NCBI GenBank assembly: GCA_023265735.1
Contig: JAHFSN010000087.1
Location: 1-7,632 of the forward strand
DNA: 7,632 bases
Source: Spirochaetaceae bacterium
Lineage (GTDB): Bacteria; Spirochaetota; Spirochaetia; JABEVK01
Direction: 5' to 3'
The position numbers and the translations under genes were made by a program. The first letter of the stretch is position 1, and every line of letters begins with the position of its first letter. Positions 4,181-7,632 of the stretch are shown one piece after another. The notes beneath the pieces are model-generated. The model ran no database searches. It was not told the origin of the DNA and was given only the letters and a program-made list of their open reading frames with translations.

Positions 4181-7100
4181 GGGTCAGCTCCTGGGGGGCC
4201 TTGGGGGGCCTCACCTTCTTTCGGTTGAAGATCGAGTACATGACGGGGATGAAGAACAGGGTCATGAGGGTGGCGCTGGAAAGGCCGCCGATGACGGTGA
4301 GGCCGATGGGCTGGACGAGCTCGCCGCCCTCTCCGGTGTTGAAGGCCAGGGGCATCATGCCCAAGATGGCCGTGAGGCTGGTCATGAGCACGGGGCGGAG
4401 CCGGGCCACGCCGGCTTCCAGGGCCGCGTTGTCCACGCTCAGGCCCCGGTCCTGGAGCAGTCCCGTGTAGTCGACCATCACGATGCCGTTCTTCACCACC
4501 AGACCCACGAGCATGACCAGGCCCATGGCGCTGAACAGGTTCATGGTCTGGCCGGTGATGAGGTAGATGGAGATGACACCGATGATCATGAGGGGCAGGG
4601 TGAAGAGGTTGATGATGGGGTTGCGGAACGATTCGTACTGGGCTGCCATGACCCCGAACACCAGAAAGATCCCCATGATGAGGACGATGAGCATGGTCTG
4701 GGCCATGGTGAGGAGGGCCGACAGATCGCCCTGATACGAGAGGTGCACGTCGGCGTCGATGACCAGGTGGTCGGCGATGGCCTTCTGCACCTGGGCCGTG
4801 ACCTCGGGGACGGTGGACCCGAGCTTGTTGTTGGCCGTCACGTGGATGGTCTTGGACTTGTTCTCGTGCTTGATCGACACGGGCCCTGTCCCCCGGTCGA
4901 GGGTGGCGAAGTTGGCCAGGGCGATGCGCTGACCCGACGAGCTGGTCACCGAGACCCGGTTCAGGTCGATGACCTTCTGCCGGTCCGAGGCCTGGAGCAC
5001 GACCAAGACGTCGTAGTCGCTCCCCGCTTCGTGGTACTGGGTGGCGGTGACCCCGGCGATGGCGGCGGACACTTCGTTGGCCACCGTGGTCACGCTGACC
5101 CCCAGGGCGTAGGCCCGCTGGCGGTCGATCCTCACTTCCACCTGCGGCAGGCCGTTGTCCAGGTCCATCTTCACCTCGGTGGCCGTCGGCACGTTGGCCT
5201 TAACCACGTCGACGATGTCCTGGGCCGTAGCGATGGTCTTGTCGAGGTCGTCCGACTGGACGGCGATGTCGATGGGGGCGTTGGACCCCGAGGGGTTGAA
5301 CCCCTGGCTGAACGAGATGGTGGCCGCCGGGAAGTCGAGGAAGTGGGCCCGGAAGATTGCCTTGATCTTCTCGGCGTCGTCGATCTGCTGCTTCTTCACC
5401 GGCAGAACGACCTTCAACGACCCCTGGTTGGTGCCGCTGCCCGACTGGAAGGCCCCGGATCCGCCGGTGCCCGCGGTACGGATAATGGTCTTGATGCCCT
5501 TGGCCTCGGCCTTCACGTCGTCCTCGAGCTGCTGAAGAACGGCCTTGGTCTCGGCCAACGGGGTACCCACCGGAAGCTTGAGGTTGAGGGTCACCGAGTC
5601 TTCGGCCTGGCTGGGGGCGAAGGCGAACTTGAGACCCGAGGCCAGGGCCGTGGTTCCCAGGAAGGCGATCACCACCACGAGGATAACGATGGCCCGGTTG
5701 CGCAGGGCCTTGGCCAGAAGCCAGCGGTAGCCCCTCTCGATGAAGTTGTAGATGCCGGCCAGGACCTTGTCTCCCCAGATCACCACGGGGTTGCGCAGGG
5801 GCACCTCGAGGCGGTTCACCAGGGGGAAGTACTTGCTGATGAGGACGGGGATGAGGAACAGGGCCACGGCCAAGCTCGACAGCAGCGAAATGACGATGGT
5901 GAAGATCATGTCCTGGAACAGCAGGCCGATGATTTCCAGCTGGGTCTTGAAGAGCAGAATCGGGATGAAGACAAAGACCGTGGTCAGGGTCGACGCCATG
6001 ACGGCGTTGCGCATCTCGGCGCTGCCGATCATGGCCGCCATAAGGTTCTTCATTCCCCGTTCCCGGTACCGGACAATGTTCTCCATGATGACGATGGAGT
6101 CGTCGACGATCATTCCGACCCCGAGGATCATGCCCGTCATCGAGAAGAGGTTGAGCGACAGTCCCATGAGGCTCATGGCCAGGAGGGTGATGCCGATGGA
6201 GATGGGAATGGAAAGGCCGATGACGAACGTGGTCTTGAGGCTCCGCAAGAACAGGAAGATGACGAGCATGGCGTAGACGATGGCCTCGAAGGCCGCCTTG
6301 AGCAGGGTGTCCACGGTGCTGTTGATCTGCGTCGTGTCGTCGGCCACCACCTCGAGCTTCACGTCGGGGGGCAGAGACTTTTGAAGTTCAGGGAGGGCCG
6401 CCTTGACGGCGCTGGCCACCTTCACGGTGTTGCCGCCGCTGGCCTTCTTGATCCCCACGTAGATGCCGGGGCTGCCGTTGATGAAGACCGAGGTGTCTTC
6501 GTCCTTGTACCCGTTGGTGACCTTGGCCACGTCTCCCAAGTGGATGACCTGGCCGTTGCGGGTGGCCACAATGACCCGGGAGACCTCGTCCACCGAGCCG
6601 AATTCCCCAGTGGTCCGGATGCTGTAGTTTCGAGTGCCTTCGGTGATCTTGCCGCCCCCGAGTTCCAGGTTCTGCTGGGCCAGGGCGCTGGAGAGGGTGG
6701 TCAGGGTCAGCCCGTAGGCGTCGAGGCGGTCCTGGGACACGTCGACCCGGACCACCTGGGTCCGGCCTCCGGAAACCGAGGCTTCCGAGACACCGTTGAC
6801 CCGCTGGAGGGCGGTTTGCACCTTGTCCTCGCCGATCTTGCGCAGCTCTTCGGCGCTCCGGTTTCCCCTCACGGCGATCTGGAGGATGGGCTGAGAATTC
6901 GGATCGAACTTAAAGATCTGAGGATCGTTCACCGCCGAAGGCAGGGCCGATTTGATCGAGCTGATCTTGTCCCGAACGTCGTTGGTGGCGGTATCGAGGT
7001 TGTAGCCGTAGGCAAACTGGAGGACCACCATGCTGCTGCCTTCGGACGACGTGGACGTCATCTTCTTCAGGGAGCTGACGTTGATGAGGACCGACTCGAG

Positions 7101-7298
7101 GACCTTGGTCACCGACTTCTCGACGGTCTCGGGCCCCGCCCCCGAATAGGTGGCGCTGACCACCACCACGGGGGGATTGATTTCGGGCCAGAGGGCCACG
7201 CTGAGCTGGAACGCCATGAAGGCACCCAGAAGGACCAGCAGGCTGAAGACGACGGTGACGAGGACGGGGCGGTGAACAACGGAAGAACGGGTGCTCAT
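4167..7298 (-). CDS. RND-family efflux transporter, inner-membrane pump subunit
   Basis: A complete 1043-residue proton-driven transporter of the AcrB/MdtB-like HAE group, normal in length for the family. It has the duplicated plan: a first membrane helix (about 11-33), a large periplasmic loop (34-335), five helices (about 336-485), a further helix (about 535-553), a second periplasmic loop (554-860) and the last five helices (about 861-1022). The proton-relay residues are present: D399-D400 in GMIVDDSIVIMENI, and K936 in GLVVKNGIVMVDY, with RLRPVLMTS (966-974) matching the conserved motif after it. Carboxylates in place of metal-pump residues favour organic-compound export rather than the CusA type, but the substrate is unknown. 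The ATG overlaps the adaptor stop codon as ATGA. The upstream Shine-Dalgarno is weak (AAGGTGG), so translation probably depends on the adaptor gene. The 3' end overlaps the PII-like gene by 14 bp. Confidence 0.96.
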   Translation of the reverse strand: MSTRSSVVHRPVLVTVVFSLLVLLGAFMAFQLSVALWPEINPPVVVVSATYSGAGPETVEKSVTKVLESVLINVSSLKKMTSTSSEGSSMVVLQFAYGYNLDTATNDVRDKISSIKSALPSAVNDPQIFKFDPNSQPILQIAVRGNRSAEELRKIGEDKVQTALQRVNGVSEASVSGGRTQVVRVDVSQDRLDAYGLTLTTLSSALAQQNLELGGGKITEGTRNYSIRTTGEFGSVDEVSRVIVATRNGQVIHLGDVAKVTNGYKDEDTSVFINGSPGIYVGIKKASGGNTVKVASAVKAALPELQKSLPPDVKLEVVADDTTQINSTVDTLLKAAFEAIVYAMLVIFLFLRSLKTTFVIGLSIPISIGITLLAMSLMGLSLNLFSMTGMILGVGMIVDDSIVIMENIVRYRERGMKNLMAAMIGSAEMRNAVMASTLTTVFVFIPILLFKTQLEIIGLLFQDMIFTIVISLLSSLAVALFLIPVLISKYFPLVNRLEVPLRNPVVIWGDKVLAGIYNFIERGYRWLLAKALRNRAIVILVVVIAFLGTTALASGLKFAFAPSQAEDSVTLNLKLPVGTPLAETKAVLQQLEDDVKAEAKGIKTIIRTAGTGGSGAFQSGSGTNQGSLKVVLPVKKQQIDDAEKIKAIFRAHFLDFPAATISFSQGFNPSGSNAPIDIAVQSDDLDKTIATAQDIVDVVKANVPTATEVKMDLDNGLPQVEVRIDRQRAYALGVSVTTVANEVSAAIAGVTATQYHEAGSDYDVLVVLQASDRQKVIDLNRVSVTSSSGQRIALANFATLDRGTGPVSIKHENKSKTIHVTANNKLGSTVPEVTAQVQKAIADHLVIDADVHLSYQGDLSALLTMAQTMLIVLIMGIFLVFGVMAAQYESFRNPIINLFTLPLMIIGVISIYLITGQTMNLFSAMGLVMLVGLVVKNGIVMVDYTGLLQDRGLSVDNAALEAGVARLRPVLMTSLTAILGMMPLAFNTGEGGELVQPIGLTVIGGLSSATLMTLFFIPVMYSIFNRKKVRPPKAPQELTHEAS

Positions 7299-7632
7299 TT
7301 CACCACCTTCACTTTGGTCCCGTCGTCGAGGAGCTCCTGGCCCTTCACGACGAGCACTTCGCCGGCCTTCACCCCGGTCAGGAGTTCGACGGTGCCGTCC
7401 ACGGCCTGACCCACGGTCACTTCACGCCGGACGGCCGTGTCTCCTGGCAGAACGAAGACGTAGTTCTTTCCCGACCGGGCCACCACCGATTCCTGGGGGG
7501 CCAGGACGGCGGGGGTGCGGTTGTCGAAGTACAGTTTCACCCGGGCAAACATCCCCAGGTCGACCCCTTCGGCGGTCCCGACGAACTTCAAACGGATGGT
7601 CTTGGTCCGCGAGGTGGTGTCGACCACGGGGT
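7295..7632 (-). CDS. RND membrane fusion protein (HlyD/AcrA-type adaptor), C-terminal part
   Basis: The last 112 residues of a periplasmic adaptor. The frame runs off the right edge, and the GTG at 7627 is an internal valine of PVVDTTSRTKTIRLKF, the conserved P-V-V-D-x-x-x-R-T stretch that starts the beta-barrel domain, so it is not a start codon. The barrel continues through VDLGMFARVKLYF (family LRPGMFARV). The membrane-proximal domain follows with APQESVVARSGKNYVFVL, then VTVGQAVDGTVELLTGVKAGEVLVVKGQELLDDGTKVKVV, which fits the V-x-G-L-x-x-G-x-x-V-V-x-x-G-x-x-x-L-x-x-G pattern. The protein links the RND pump to an outer-membrane channel. The lipoyl and hairpin domains, and the signal or lipoprotein peptide, lie outside the window. 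The stop codon overlaps the RND start by 4 bp, so the pump genes are co-transcribed with this one first. Confidence 0.93.
   Translation of the reverse strand, partial: PVVDTTSRTKTIRLKFVGTAEGVDLGMFARVKLYFDNRTPAVLAPQESVVARSGKNYVFVLPGDTAVRREVTVGQAVDGTVELLTGVKAGEVLVVKGQELLDDGTKVKVVK

Noticed and set aside
4125..7409. A 1094-codon plus-strand open frame opposite the RND gene
   Set aside because: Its product is a His/Gly/Asp/Val-rich string without domains. It mirrors a clear RND transporter with all family motifs on the other strand; long antisense frames are common in GC-rich DNA.

Overview
The window is GC-rich bacterial chromosome. It holds seven protein genes in two blocks that converge on a repeat-rich intergenic region. 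The source is probably a double-membrane bacterium, because it encodes a tripartite-type RND efflux system with a periplasmic adaptor. Several features suggest a high-GC spirochaete-like or other environmental lineage: the style of the RND pump, a small PII-like protein behind it, and an exported LPGLAQF-type protein. No rRNA, tRNA or marker gene supports a firmer placement, so the taxonomy is inference.

The rightward block (1-2741) starts with the C-terminal three quarters of a polar amino-acid ABC transporter permease that runs off the left edge. A 294-bp spacer with an inverted-repeat element follows. Next is a membrane-anchored TPM-domain protein with a cytoplasmic helical region, a Met-rich patch and a Gly/Asp tail. 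A 299-bp repeat-rich spacer leads to a small flavin-binding split-barrel (PNPOx-like) protein. The three genes are well separated and do not look like one operon.

The leftward block (7632-3264) is a compact operon transcribed right to left. Its order is the C-terminal part of a membrane fusion protein, a complete RND inner-membrane transporter, a 94-residue PII-like protein, and a 203-residue exported membrane protein. The junctions are a 4-bp ATGA overlap, a 14-bp overlap and a 20-bp gap, which suggests translational coupling. The adaptor and RND protein would form an efflux pump; the PII-like protein may be its regulator (inference). No outer-membrane factor lies inside the window.

The non-coding DNA is the unusual part. 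The same multi-box repeat occurs just downstream of two unrelated genes, after the TPM gene on the plus strand and after the exported-protein gene on the minus strand. Its copies are therefore inverted relative to each other and bracket the PNPOx-like gene. Around them are 32-33-bp tandem repeats, 21-bp tandem repeats, a 13-bp perfect-stem hairpin with a T tract for leftward transcripts, a 38-nt near-perfect palindrome, and a run of three further stem-loops.
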